Source of the DNA: CAWDLX01 sp046728155
GTDB lineage: Bacteria; Actinomycetota; Actinomycetes; Mycobacteriales; Micromonosporaceae
Direction of reading: 5' to 3'
Length of the DNA: 64,000 nt
Assembly (NCBI GenBank): GCA_046728155.1
Contig: JBKPDY010000042.1
Span: 1 to 64,000 of the forward strand
Shown here: one piece after another, positions 22,916 to 31,426 of the stretch
Layout of the letters: every line of letters starts with the position of its first letter
Position numbering within the stretch: the stretch's first letter is position 1
Made by a program: the position numbers and the translations under genes
The notes under the pieces: generated by a model
What the model saw: the letters and a program-made list of their open reading frames with translations, nothing else
Databases searched by the model: none
Told to the model about the DNA's origin: nothing

Positions 22916-24013
22916 ATGGTTCGAAGGGTTCTCACACGGCGGCAGCTCAACCGCGCGACGCTGGCCCGCCAGCTCCTCACCGTACGGGCGGATCTCAAAC
23001 CTGTCGATGCCGTGTCGCGGCTCTGTGGTCTCCAGGCCCAGGAGGCGCGGCCGCCGTTCATCGCGCTGTGGAGCCGCCTCGCCGACTTCCGCCGCGAGGA
23101 CCTACATGGTGCCCTGCACGCCAGGACGCTGGTCCGCGCGACCGGTGTGCGCGGCACGCTGCACATCGTCACCGCCGAGGACTACATCGACTCCCGGGCC
23201 CATCTCGAACCGATGCTCGCCGACGGACTCCGGGCCCTGGGCGACCGGCTGGCCGGCCTGGACGTCGAGCAGACGGTCGCCGCCGCGCGCCGGCACCTCG
23301 AGGGAGGACCGCTCACCTTCAGCGAGTTGCGGCCGCTGCTCGCCGCAGACTTCCCGGACGTGAACGACCGGGCGCTCGGGTACGCCACGCGGCTGCTGGT
23401 GCCGCTGGTGATGGAACCTACCGACGATGTCTGGGGGTATCCGCAGGCAGCCCGCTTCACGCTTGCGGACCAGTGGCTGACTCGGCCGATCCGGTCGACA
23501 ACGGCCGCCGGCGATCTCGTGCTGCGATACCTCAGCGCGTTCGGCCCCGCATCGGTTGCCGACTTCCAGTCGTGGTCCGGGCTCGGTCGGATGGCGCCCG
23601 TCTTCGACGACCTGCGTCCACGTCTGGACGTACGTGCCGACGACCGCGGCCGGGAGCTCTTCGATGTGCCGAAAGCGCCTCGGCCAGGTGAAGGACTGGC
23701 CGTGCCGGCCCGCCTGCTCCCGGACTTCGACAGCGTCCTGCTCGCCTATGACGACCGCAGCCGGATCATCGCCGACGAACATCGCGCGCGCGTGACCACG
23801 AAGAATCTGCGGATCAACGCGGTCTTTCTGGTCGACGGCGTGGCGGCCGGGCTGTGGAGCGTCGAGCGGCGGCGAGCGTCGGCAACGATGACTCTCCGGC
23901 CGTTCGGCCGGTTGGATGCCGAGGCGCGCGCAGCCGTCACGGCCGAGGCGGAGGCGGCCCTTCGGTTCGTCGCCCCGGACGCTTCGATCTACGACATCAT
24001 CCTTGCCGACTGA
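22916..24013 (+). CDS. AlkZ-like winged-helix DNA glycosylase family protein (HTH_42), paralogue 1
   Basis: A 365-residue protein of the tandem winged-helix family that includes the interstrand-crosslink glycosylase AlkZ/YcaQ. The N-terminal segment carries LCGLQAQEARPPFIALWSRL; the QxQ motif (QAQ) matches the catalytic Gln pair of AlkZ. RATGVRGTLHIVTAEDY and the late VFLVDGVAAGLWSVERRRAS are family marks. It may excise alkylated or crosslinked bases. Members are also found beside self-resistance and antibiotic genes. A second paralogue is encoded at 41538-42569. Translation starts at ATG 22916. Confidence 0.82.
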   Translation: MVRRVLTRRQLNRATLARQLLTVRADLKPVDAVSRLCGLQAQEARPPFIALWSRLADFRREDLHGALHARTLVRATGVRGTLHIVTAEDYIDSRAHLEPMLADGLRALGDRLAGLDVEQTVAAARRHLEGGPLTFSELRPLLAADFPDVNDRALGYATRLLVPLVMEPTDDVWGYPQAARFTLADQWLTRPIRSTTAAGDLVLRYLSAFGPASVADFQSWSGLGRMAPVFDDLRPRLDVRADDRGRELFDVPKAPRPGEGLAVPARLLPDFDSVLLAYDDRSRIIADEHRARVTTKNLRINAVFLVDGVAAGLWSVERRRASATMTLRPFGRLDAEARAAVTAEAEAALRFVAPDASIYDIILAD

Positions 24014-24149
24014 GCCCGGCACTCCATAGGTGCGCTGAGCAGCGAAGACAGCGTTTCGCCGATGTTCACTCAATTAACAGATTATCGGTAATGCAATTCA
24101 GTAATTCGTAGGATATGCATAAATCGGGCACGGTCCTAGGCCGAAATGT

Positions 24150-24175
24150 TACACCATAATGACGGTTATGGTGTA
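24150..24175. promoter_or_regulatory. Perfect 10-bp inverted repeat (operator or terminator candidate)
   Basis: TACACCATAA (24150-24159) and TTATGGTGTA (24166-24175) are exact reverse complements around the six-base spacer TGACGG. The A+T-rich arms are unlike the GC hairpins used as terminators here, so a regulator-binding site is the better guess. Confidence 0.5.
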
Positions 24176-24237
24176 CTCAGCAGGTGATCGCAGCAGCGAC
24201 CTCCCCGGGGTAAAGCGAGGCCCGAACACGGCGACCT

Positions 24238-24396
24238 TTAATCGGCGAGTCGGACCAGGAAGCGTTTGAACGCACCGTCGCCGCGGTCGTCGGTCCATTG
24301 GTGGATCTCCACTGGACGGCCGGAGGCGGTGAAGGTCCGGGCGAGGCCGACCGCGCTCTCGCCGACCCAAGCGTTGGTCATGATCACGACCGCCAC
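24238..24396 (-). CDS. Possible small protein, 52 residues, unknown
   Basis: A short minus-strand frame beginning VAVVIMTNAWVGESAVGLAR and ending RGDGAFKRFLVRLAD before TAA (24240-24238). The composition is protein-like, with alternating hydrophobic strand and helix (VAVVIMTN, ESAVGLARTFTASGRPVEI), but no family is recognised. GAGG lies ten bases before the second GTG. It could equally be the C-terminal remnant of a longer gene, since the frame stays open upstream for about 20 codons. Confidence 0.3.
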   Translation of the reverse strand: MAVVIMTNAWVGESAVGLARTFTASGRPVEIHQWTDDRGDGAFKRFLVRLAD

Positions 24397-24653
24397 GCCT
24401 CGGCGAGGCGGAGTAACGACGTGCGGGTATGGGTGGCCCCGGGCGCCCGCGTGATAGCGACCGTCTTGTCCACATCACAGTTGCAAGGACCGTCCCCGCA
24501 CGGACCGTTCGGTCGGTCCGCCTCAGCCGTACGGCTAGGTCGACGTGCTGCGATCGACCGGCTCCGGCTCGTGGTCGTGACCACGCATCGTCCGCCCGAG
24601 CGCGCAAACGAGGCGGTGCCCGGGAAACCCGGCACCGGCCTTGACCGTTTGGG

Positions 24654-26069
24654 TCAAACTCTGGCAGGTACCGGCTCGGGCGCCGGCGTCGGGCGGACCG
24701 CCGCACGTGGACGGGGAATCATGAGCGCAACCACGACGCCGAGCAGGGCGATTCCGGCTGCCACCAGGATCGCCGGGCGGAACCCCGCCACGAACGCGGC
24801 CGGTGCGCCGAGGTGCCCGTGCACGGCGAACACGTTGCCGACGACGGCGATGCCGAGCGCCCCGCCGATGCGCTGCATCGTGGTGTTCACACCGGATGCA
24901 GTCCCGATCTGGGTGGGCGCGACTGAGCCGAGCGACGCGGCGGCCATGGTTGGCAGCGCCATCGACGCCCCGATTCCCGCCACGATGAGCGGGACGACCA
25001 GGCTCAGGTACGACGGACGTACGGTCGCCTGCATGGCGTACCAGGCAAGACCCGACCCATGCAGCAGCAGTCCCGTGGCCAGCACGATCCGGGCTCCGAT
25101 CCGGTCGGCGACGGCCCCCGCGATCGGTGCGACCATGAGCGGAGTGGCCGTCCACGGCAGTAGGCGCAGGCCCGCGGAGAGCGGGGAGTAGCCGAGCGCG
25201 CCTTGGAAGTACTGCGCGGTCAGGAACACCGCCGCCATCAGCGAGGCCACCATCAGCAGGGACGCGGCGGTGGCGGCGGAGAAACCGCGGTTGTGGAATA
25301 GCTGAGGTGGCAGCATCGGAGCGGCAGCGCGGCGCTCCCACACCACCAGCGCCCCCACGGCGGTCGCACCGATCGCGAGCCCGGACGTGCTCGCCGGGCT
25401 GCCCCAGCCGTGATCGGCCGCGTTGACCAGACCCCAGATCAGGGCGATCGCGCCCGTCGCCACCAGGCCGAGCGCAGGCAGGTCAAGCCGCCGTGCGTCG
25501 CCACGCGTCTCGTTCACACGTAGCCGGGCCGCGACCGTCGCGACGAGTCCAATGGGGACGTTCACCCAGAAGATCCAGTGCCAGTCCAGGCCCTGCGTGA
25601 CCGCTCCGCCGACGAGCGGTCCGCTGGCTACGGCGATACCGGCGATGCCGCCCCAGATGCCGACGACGGTACCGCGGCGCTCGGCCGGGAACGACGTAGT
25701 GAGGATCGTGAGGCTGAGCGGAATGACGATGGCGCCGCCGATGCCCTGGACGGCTCGGGCAGTGATCAGGAGCCCGGCGGTCGGCGCCAGCGCGCACGCC
25801 GCCGACGCGAGAGTGAACAGCCCGATGCCGATAGCGAACATGCGCCGCCGGCCGAACCGGTCCCCGAGCGCGGCCGCGGTCATGATTCCCGCCGCACCCA
25901 AGGTGTAGGCATTGACGGTCCACTCCAGTGTCCCGATGTCGGCGTGCACATCGCGTTGGATCGCGGGCAGTGCCGTGATGACGACGAGCGAGTCGAGCGT
26001 GACCATGAAGAAGGCGACCGAGGTGAGCGCGAGGGTCCAGATACCGGCGCGCTTGGTGGCGGGTGGCAT
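24654..26069 (-). CDS. MFS drug exporter, DHA2 (14-TM) family
   Basis: A 471-residue major facilitator protein with about 14 hydrophobic helices. The DHA motifs are present: LDSLVVITALPAIQRD in helix 1 (motif D1), GDRFGRRRMFAIG (motif A), ARAVQGIGGAIVIP (motif B) and GPLVGGAVTQGLDWHWIFWV (motif C). It should export hydrophobic cations or antibiotics by proton antiport. The ATG at 26069 is chosen because GGAGG lies six bases upstream and the first helix follows at residue 10; upstream frame is not needed. No TetR-type regulator is adjacent; the next gene upstream on the strand is an ECF sigma factor. Confidence 0.9.
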   Translation of the reverse strand: MPPATKRAGIWTLALTSVAFFMVTLDSLVVITALPAIQRDVHADIGTLEWTVNAYTLGAAGIMTAAALGDRFGRRRMFAIGIGLFTLASAACALAPTAGLLITARAVQGIGGAIVIPLSLTILTTSFPAERRGTVVGIWGGIAGIAVASGPLVGGAVTQGLDWHWIFWVNVPIGLVATVAARLRVNETRGDARRLDLPALGLVATGAIALIWGLVNAADHGWGSPASTSGLAIGATAVGALVVWERRAAAPMLPPQLFHNRGFSAATAASLLMVASLMAAVFLTAQYFQGALGYSPLSAGLRLLPWTATPLMVAPIAGAVADRIGARIVLATGLLLHGSGLAWYAMQATVRPSYLSLVVPLIVAGIGASMALPTMAAASLGSVAPTQIGTASGVNTTMQRIGGALGIAVVGNVFAVHGHLGAPAAFVAGFRPAILVAAGIALLGVVVALMIPRPRAAVRPTPAPEPVPARV

Positions 26070-26246
26070 GACCGACCTCCGAGGTCGGGCCGGCGGCGCC
26101 CGTTCCGGCACCTGACAACCGCCCGACATCTGCTCCACGCCCGCGCGGGCCCGAATTCGACAGCGGTCAGAAAGAAAACCTGGCCCGATGTTAGTCAAGG
26201 CGCCGGCGTACCCCAGACAGCGTCAAACCTCCGAAGGTGGCGGATC

Positions 26247-27470
26247 TCAGGAGGCCCAGCGGCGGGCGAGTTCGTCGCGCAGCACGGGGTTGACCGTCGT
26301 GGCGAGCGCGCGATTCCGGGCCTCCGCGGCGGCGGCCAGGTCGCCGGCCCGCTCAAGCAGATCGGCGTGAGCGGTGTGCAGCGGCCCGTACCCGGCCAGC
26401 TCGCCGGCGGCCAGCACCGGCGCCAACACCGCGAGTCCGGCAAGCGGGCCGTCGGCCATGCCGACCGCGACCGCCCGGTTCACTTCGATCACCGGAGACG
26501 GGGTGCGACGGGCGAGTTCGCCGTAGAGGGCCGCGATCTGCGGCCAGTCCGTCTCGGCGAAGGTCGCGGCCTGCCCGTGAAGGGCGGCGATCGCGGCTTG
26601 AACCTGGTAGGGCCCTGGATCCCGCCGTCGTATCGCCTCATCAAGGAGGCTGACGCCTTCCCCGATCATGCCGTGGTTCCACAGTGTCCGGTCCTGTTCG
26701 GCGAGCGGGACGGGCCGACCGTCCTCCTCGATGCGGGCCGGGGACCGGGCGGCGTGCAGCAGCATGAGCGCGAGCAGCCCGGTGGTTTCGGCGTCGCCTG
26801 GCACGAGCCCGTGTACGAGCCGAGCGAGCCACACCGCCTCATCGCAGAGATCGGCCCGGACCAGGGTCGCCGATCCGCTCGCCGCATATCCCTCGTTGAA
26901 GACGAGGTAGATCACGCTCTGGACGTCGGTGAGGCGCGCCGGGAGCATCTCCGGCGGTGGTACATCGAAACGGATGCCCGCCTCCCGGATCTTCCGCTTG
27001 GCCCGCACCAGGCGCTGGGCCAGCGTCGCCTCGGCAACGAGGAAGGCGCTGGCGATCTCCGTTGTGGAGAGTCCGGCGACGCAGCGCAGGGTGAGGGCGA
27101 TCCTGGCCTCCAAGGCCAGGGCGGGGTGGCAGCAGGCGAATATGAGCGATAGGCGATCGTCCTCCATCGCGATGCCTCCCGTGGGCGGCTCTGGGTCGTT
27201 TGCGGCCGGGATCTCGTCGGGTCCGGTCGCCCCGCGTAGGTACCGACCGTCGCGACGCACCTGGTCGAGCGCCTTACGCCAGGCTGTGAGCGTCAGCCAT
27301 CCACCCGGATTCGGCGGGACGCCATCACGCGCCCACCGATCGGCGGCCGTGGCGAACGCCTCGGCGGCGGCGTCCTCGGCCGCCTGCAGATCGCCGAGTC
27401 GGCGGGCGACCGTGGCGACCACCGCCGCCCACTCGTCCCGGAATGCCCGCTCGAGCGTGCCGTCACTCAT
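26247..27470 (-). CDS. ECF42-type RNA polymerase sigma factor (with DUF6596 extension)
   Basis: A 407-residue sigma factor. Region 2 is seen in FRDEWAAVVATVARRLGDLQ followed by AAEDAAAEAFATAADRW and LTAWRKALDQVRRDGRYL; region 4 in LALEARIALTLRCVAGLSTT and EIASAFLVAEATLAQRLVRA. The long C-terminal extension (NEGYAASGSATLVRADLCDE, LLALMLLHAARSPAR, EVNRAVAVGMADGP) is the hallmark of ECF42, which has no anti-sigma factor. The ATG at 27470 overlaps the stop of the upstream DGPF-protein gene by eight bases, the usual ECF42 partnership. A longer start at 27494 is possible. Confidence 0.93.
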   Translation of the reverse strand: MSDGTLERAFRDEWAAVVATVARRLGDLQAAEDAAAEAFATAADRWARDGVPPNPGGWLTLTAWRKALDQVRRDGRYLRGATGPDEIPAANDPEPPTGGIAMEDDRLSLIFACCHPALALEARIALTLRCVAGLSTTEIASAFLVAEATLAQRLVRAKRKIREAGIRFDVPPPEMLPARLTDVQSVIYLVFNEGYAASGSATLVRADLCDEAVWLARLVHGLVPGDAETTGLLALMLLHAARSPARIEEDGRPVPLAEQDRTLWNHGMIGEGVSLLDEAIRRRDPGPYQVQAAIAALHGQAATFAETDWPQIAALYGELARRTPSPVIEVNRAVAVGMADGPLAGLAVLAPVLAAGELAGYGPLHTAHADLLERAGDLAAAAEARNRALATTVNPVLRDELARRWAS

Positions 27471-27828
27471 CCAGGACGGTCCGCCACTCGCCATCGCTAC
27501 GGGCAGCCCGGACCTCGACGGTGCCGAACCCGATCAACGGCATCCTCGCCGCCCAGTCCAACGCCTGGTCGAGGCCGGGTACGTCGATGAGATAGAACCC
27601 GAGCAGGTGTTCCTTGGTCTCCGCGAAGGGGCCGTCGGTGAGCAGCCGCTGCCCCCGGTGGCGCACGGTCGTCGCGGTGTCGGTATCGAAGAGGTGTTCC
27701 GCCGCGACGAGCGATCCGCTCTCCTTGAGCGCCTTCGTGTAGTCGACCCAGCTGGAGATTGCGCCCTCGGGCGCGGGTCTATCCCGGTCGGCCTGCGGGT
27801 CGGAGTAGATCAGCAGGGCGTACTTCAT
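27463..27828 (-). CDS. YCII-related (DGPF) domain protein, ECF42 partner
   Basis: A 121-residue ferredoxin-like-fold protein. The family signature DGPFAETKEHLLGFYLIDV is present, following MKYALLIYSDPQADRD at the N-terminus. DGPF proteins are encoded next to ECF42 sigma factors and are thought to feed a signal to the C-terminal extension of the sigma factor; the signal is unknown. The stop lies inside the first codons of the sigma gene, so the pair is translationally coupled. AGAGGAGG-like sequence precedes the ATG at 27828 (GAGGACTC). Confidence 0.92.
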   Translation of the reverse strand: MKYALLIYSDPQADRDRPAPEGAISSWVDYTKALKESGSLVAAEHLFDTDTATTVRHRGQRLLTDGPFAETKEHLLGFYLIDVPGLDQALDWAARMPLIGFGTVEVRAARSDGEWRTVLDE

Positions 27829-27959
27829 GAGTCCTCCTCTGTCGTGTCGCTACCGCTTCTACGCGCTGGCCTGCCGCGGATCGACACCGAGCCGACGACA
27901 TTCTCCCGCGCCACCCACACAGTGGGCATCTCGCCATTTCTACGCGAAAGCCGTAAAAG

Positions 27960-28286
27960 GTGCAGGACGCTGGCGAGGTGCTGTACCCACTCGGCCCCTA
28001 CTTCCCGCCCGAGTACGACGTTCCGCCGGCACCACCCACCCCACCGCCCTGGTCGGCCCACCCCGGCCTGCTACTTCTCATGATCGCACTCGGGGTGGTG
28101 CTGGCCTTGATCGTCCGCGACATCGTCATCACGCACCGGCGGCCCGGCATCCGGGTCGTCGACGAGTTGGACATTCGGTGGCTGCCGGCAGAGGCCGCCG
28201 CGATGCTCGCCGGCGACGAGGAGATACTGCCCGGCTCGATCGACGACCGGGGCCGTCGTACCCGGTCCAAGCGCGATACGGCTTGA
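27960..28286 (+). CDS. Small proline-rich single-pass membrane protein, unknown
   Basis: A 108-residue predicted protein starting at GTG 27960. A Pro/Tyr-rich N-terminal part (LGPYFPPEYDVPPAPPTPPP) precedes one membrane helix (LLLLMIALGVVLALIVRDIV) and a polar tail with VDELDIRWLPAEAAAMLAG. AAAAGG abuts the start. No family is recognised. Hydrophobicity and codon pattern support coding. It is divergent from the DGPF/ECF42 operon and converges with the VOC gene. Confidence 0.6.
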   Translation: MQDAGEVLYPLGPYFPPEYDVPPAPPTPPPWSAHPGLLLLMIALGVVLALIVRDIVITHRRPGIRVVDELDIRWLPAEAAAMLAGDEEILPGSIDDRGRRTRSKRDTA

Positions 28287-28366
28287 GCGGCCGGCCTTTC
28301 GGCGCATCGCCGTCGAGCTGGATATAACCAGGTCGTTCCGCTGCTTCGCGACGGCACCTTCGCGGC

Positions 28367-28780
28367 TTAGTCCACTGTGGAGCCTTTGACCAGATCGCTG
28401 TCGACGTACAGGCAGAAGGGGTGGCCCACCGGATCGTAGAAGACCCGCACGTCGTCCTGCGGCTGGAAGTCGGCGAGGGTGGCCCCGGCGGCGATCGCAT
28501 GTGCGCACGCCGCCTCGAGGTCGGCGACGCCGAAGTCCAGGTGCAGCATCATCTGCTGCTTATCGGACTCTGACGGCCAGACCGGCCGCTGGAACAGCGG
28601 TTCGGCGGCGAAGCAGAGGCCGGGCCCGCTGCCGTCGTGTGGACCGAGGGTCACCCAGCTGGGTTCGGCCCGGAAGATCTTCCAGCCGAGCAGGCGGCCG
28701 TAGAACTCGGCCAGAGCGCGGGGATCCGGCGCGTCGAGCGCGATGTCGCCGAGCTGGATGACGGGGGGTACGTCCGGCAT
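28367..28780 (-). CDS. VOC (glyoxalase/bleomycin-resistance-like) family protein
   Basis: A 137-residue protein with two beta-alpha-beta-beta-beta halves: IQLGDIALDAPDPRALAEFY then GRLLGWKIFRAEPSWVTLG, and MMLHLDFGVADLEAACAHAI then VFYDPVGHPFCLYVDS. Candidate metal ligands include His in MMLHLDFGV and the Asp/His in the last strand pair. The group is wide (dioxygenases, glyoxalases, resistance binders), so function is open. The ATG at 28780 has GGAGGA four bases upstream. Its stop codon lies just before a copy of the TCCACWGTGGA palindrome. Confidence 0.85.
   Translation of the reverse strand: MPDVPPVIQLGDIALDAPDPRALAEFYGRLLGWKIFRAEPSWVTLGPHDGSGPGLCFAAEPLFQRPVWPSESDKQQMMLHLDFGVADLEAACAHAIAAGATLADFQPQDDVRVFYDPVGHPFCLYVDSDLVKGSTVD
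28371..28381. repeat. TCCACWGTGGA palindrome, copy 1
   Basis: TCCACTGTGGA, located in the last codons of the VOC gene. Confidence 0.7.
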
Positions 28781-28850
28781 CGCTCCTCCATTGTCGAGCC
28801 GTGTGCTTTCGGCCAACCTAGCCCTGGCGCCGGCCGCGGTGTGCGCCACA

Positions 28851-29309
28851 ATGCCCGTCATGGGCGTGGCCGTCGAGCGGGTGGACGAGGTGACCGACGA
28901 GGTGGCACAGGGACTGGTCCGGCTGCTGCCGCAGCTCTCCCGATCAGCCACCAGGCCCGACCGAACCTGGCTGGACACAGTGGCCGCACATCCGGCGATC
29001 ACGCTCCTGCTCGCGAGGATCGACGGCCGGATCGTGGGCATGCTGACCCTGGCGGTCTTCCCACTGCTCACCGGGGTACGAGCCTGGGTGGAGGACGTGG
29101 TCGTCGACGAGTCGGCGCGCGGTGGCGGCGTTGGGGAGGCTCTGACCCGGGGCGCAATCCGACTCGCCGTAGACCATGGAGCGCGAACCATCGACCTGAC
29201 CTCGCGTCCGGAGCGGGAAGCAGCGAACCGGCTCTATCGCCGGCTCGGTTTCGAGATCCGCGACTCACACGTGTTCCGGTACCAGCCCGACGATCAACGC
29301 GCGGTATAG
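28851..29309 (+). CDS. GNAT-family N-acetyltransferase
   Basis: A 152-residue acetyltransferase. The core strand and CoA-binding loop read AWVEDVVVDESARGGGVGEA, with the Arg-Gly-Gly-Gly-Val-Gly loop in place of Q/RxxGxG/A, followed by TSRPEREAANRLYRRLGFEI. The domain is complete. The ATG at 28851 or the one at 28860 (MGVAVERVDE) may be used; neither has a strong Shine-Dalgarno. It is divergent from the VOC gene with about 70 bp between. The substrate is unknown. Confidence 0.85.
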   Translation: MPVMGVAVERVDEVTDEVAQGLVRLLPQLSRSATRPDRTWLDTVAAHPAITLLLARIDGRIVGMLTLAVFPLLTGVRAWVEDVVVDESARGGGVGEALTRGAIRLAVDHGARTIDLTSRPEREAANRLYRRLGFEIRDSHVFRYQPDDQRAV

Positions 29310-29436
29310 GACAACGTCGGGAATGTCCACGTCTCCCGTGGAGATCGTGTCCGTAGCGAACCGTATTCTCGCTACGCGCTTGCACGGAACTTCGCCGAGT
29401 CAGGTTGAACCAGCTCCGCTCGGCTGCGGTCTGTTG

Positions 29437-30075
29437 TCAGTCAACGAGGCGAGGGCTGGTCACATCGGTGTTGTCCACGACGACCGTCGCGTAATCCTCG
29501 GGGCGGCACTCTCGAAGGTAACGACGCTGTCCTTCGAGGTACCGGCGGTTGGCGCGATCGTCCGGGTCAGGCGGGCAGCCGTCCCGTACCGCCATCCGGG
29601 CGAAGGCCTCGGCGAACCCGACCCGGAGAAAGACCGAGAAGTCCCAGACCTCGCGTAGCTCCGGCCGATGCAGGAAGAGGCCGTCGACAATGAGGACGGC
29701 GCCCGGTGGCGCAACCTCCACGGCAGCCGCGACCGGCGCGTCCCGGTGATGGTCGAACGCGGCGCGGCGGTAGTGACCGTCGCCGGCGGGCCCGAATGGG
29801 TCGAGCAGGCAACGACGCAGAGCGGCGTAGTCGTACGAGTCCTCGAAGAATCCGGACGGCGAGTCCCGCCCATGCCGGTACCGGATGCCCCGGGAATGAT
29901 GGAACCCATCCACTGTGGACGTGACGACTGCCCGTCCGGACATTTCGACGGCCCCGGCGAGGGCCGCGGCGAAGATGGTCTTACCGGCGCCGTCCACACC
30001 ATCGACTGCGACCCGGATCCGGCGGTCGGTCGAGCTGGTCAGGATGCGGCGGGCCAGCGCGTCGAACAGAGTCAT
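29437..30075 (-). CDS. Uridine kinase-like P-loop NTPase
   Basis: A 212-residue kinase of the uridine/phosphoribulokinase fold. The Walker A motif is VAVDGVDGAGKTIFAAAL near residue 25-40. The acidic DGFHHSRGIRYRHG segment and VLIVDGLFLHRPELREVWD (Walker B-like) are typical of nucleoside-kinase-like proteins in actinobacteria. The R-rich lid segment is RANRRYLEGQRRYLRECRPE. It would phosphorylate a nucleoside or another small molecule; the substrate is not known. Start is ATG 30075. A TCCACTGTGGA palindrome lies inside the coding sequence at 29909-29919. Confidence 0.82.
   Translation of the reverse strand: MTLFDALARRILTSSTDRRIRVAVDGVDGAGKTIFAAALAGAVEMSGRAVVTSTVDGFHHSRGIRYRHGRDSPSGFFEDSYDYAALRRCLLDPFGPAGDGHYRRAAFDHHRDAPVAAAVEVAPPGAVLIVDGLFLHRPELREVWDFSVFLRVGFAEAFARMAVRDGCPPDPDDRANRRYLEGQRRYLRECRPEDYATVVVDNTDVTSPRLVD
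29909..29919. repeat. TCCACWGTGGA palindrome, copy 2
   Basis: TCCACTGTGGA inside the P-loop kinase gene. Confidence 0.7.
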
Positions 30076-30289
30076 GTCACCATGATCGGCTGCCAGGCTG
30101 GAGTCGACCGCCGGGTGCTCCGCGCTGGGGTACCCGTCGTGGACGGCCCTGACGAGGTGCCTGGACCGTCGGGCGTCACGTCGATGGCCTCGATAAGAGT
30201 CGTCACGACCCCGATCCAACCAGACGGCCGGTTGCCCGGACACCTCACCAACTCGATCCGTGCAGGCCGGCGTCCGTGGTGGCAGCGTA

Positions 30290-31108
30290 CTAATGCGGCA
30301 CACCGGATGACACACCGCGGAGCAGCGTTGACCGGACGGTCTGCCACACGTCGGGGTTCTGGGCGGTCAGGACACCTTCCCCGCCACCGGCCGGCCGGTA
30401 CGGTCTCCCGTCCACGTGCCGGGCGACCCCACCAGCCTCCTCGACGAAGAGAATCCCGGGCGCGTGGTCCCATGGGAGCATCCGCCAGAAGAAGACGAAC
30501 TGCTGCTCGTCGCGGACGATTGCCGGGTACTCGTAGCCGGCGCACATGTGTCCGGGCAGGACGGCCCCGATCGTCGAGGCCGACTCGGCGATCACCGTGC
30601 TTACGGCGGCCGGCGTGTATCGGGTGGTGGAGAAGCCTTGCAACTCGTTAGCGGGTCGGGTGGTTCGCGGTGCCCAGACCCGCTGGCCGGCGAGGAATGC
30701 GCCCGACCCGGCCTCGGCGATCGCAGCGACGCCGGTGACCGGATCGAGGATGCACGAGGCCACCGTGCGCCCGTTCCGGACCAGGGCGACCATCATCGCG
30801 AACGGCTCCCGGCCGCCGACGAAGTTGGTCGTACCGTCGATCGGGTCGACCAGCCAGACATTCCCCGGCTCGGCCAGGCGGGCCAGCAGCGACGTATCGA
30901 CGGTGGCCGCTTCCTCGCCGACCACGGTCGAGTCGGGCAGCAGTGCGGTAAGTCCCGCGGTGAGCTGTCGTTCTGCCTCGCGGTCGACCGTCGTCACGAA
31001 ATCGCCGGGAGCCTTCTGCGTGATCTCGTCGGCCGACAGGTGGCCGAACCGGGGCAGGACGGCGTTGGCGGCCACCTCCCGCAGGAGGGCCTCGACCTTG
31101 TCGATCAC
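30290..31108 (-). CDS. Inositol monophosphatase family protein
   Basis: A 272-residue Mg2+-dependent sugar phosphatase. The metal-binding motifs are all present: DFVTTVDREAER (Asp), VVGEEAAT (GEE), WLVDPIDGTTNFVGGREPFA (DPIDGT) and MLPWDHAPGILFVEEAGG (WDxxPG). The length is normal. Members act on inositol-1-phosphate, histidinol phosphate or fructose bisphosphate; the sequence does not decide between them. Its start is 318 bp from coxM, on the opposite strand. Confidence 0.92.
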   Translation of the reverse strand: MIDKVEALLREVAANAVLPRFGHLSADEITQKAPGDFVTTVDREAERQLTAGLTALLPDSTVVGEEAATVDTSLLARLAEPGNVWLVDPIDGTTNFVGGREPFAMMVALVRNGRTVASCILDPVTGVAAIAEAGSGAFLAGQRVWAPRTTRPANELQGFSTTRYTPAAVSTVIAESASTIGAVLPGHMCAGYEYPAIVRDEQQFVFFWRMLPWDHAPGILFVEEAGGVARHVDGRPYRPAGGGEGVLTAQNPDVWQTVRSTLLRGVSSGVPH

Positions 31109-31426
31109 TCCCCGAGGCTACCGTTCAGGCGTAACCCGCCGGCGGCATCTCCCGTTGGGGCCCCTGCGTTCGCATCGCGCACACCTCTTGTGACAGCCGA
31201 CCGAGCCACGCAAACATCAGAACGCGGGACCGTATGACACTGCAGATGCAAGGACGTCGAGCGCATCACCGGGCAGCCGGCTCGGCGGCGCCGCTCCCAG
31301 AACCGGTCAAAGATGATCGCGGCCGTTGCCAGCCAGCGCCGGCCGCGACAGACTTTGCCTGAGCACATAGATGTCCGACCGTAACCCCCTGAGGCAGTTG
31401 GTTCGCCCTGTTGACAAGGAGGTCAC
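31109..31426. other. 318-bp divergent intergenic region upstream of the cox operon
   Basis: This gap must hold the cox promoter. An exceptionally good ribosome-binding site AAGGAGGT lies at 31416-31423 before the coxM ATG. No clear -35/-10 pair or regulator site was identified. An open frame on the minus strand (31105-31368) has no protein-like features. Confidence 0.55.

Larger units (their letters stand above)
24014..24653. other. 640-bp intergenic region with an A+T-rich island
   Basis: Bases 24055-24180 are strikingly A+T-rich for this genome and contain a perfect inverted repeat (24150-24175). The rest holds one short possible gene on the minus strand (24238-24396). No complete gene of recognised family is present. 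It separates the AlkZ-like gene from the end of the exporter gene, which converge here. Confidence 0.6.

Noticed and set aside
30076..30289. N-terminal extension of the P-loop kinase beyond ATG 30075
   Set aside because: The upstream frame is open but lacks conserved character, and the P-loop is correctly placed about 25 residues from ATG 30075.
31105..31368. Minus-strand open frame in the cox promoter region
   Set aside because: Composition (many Cys, Arg, no hydrophobic pattern) is not protein-like and it would overlap the end of the inositol phosphatase start.
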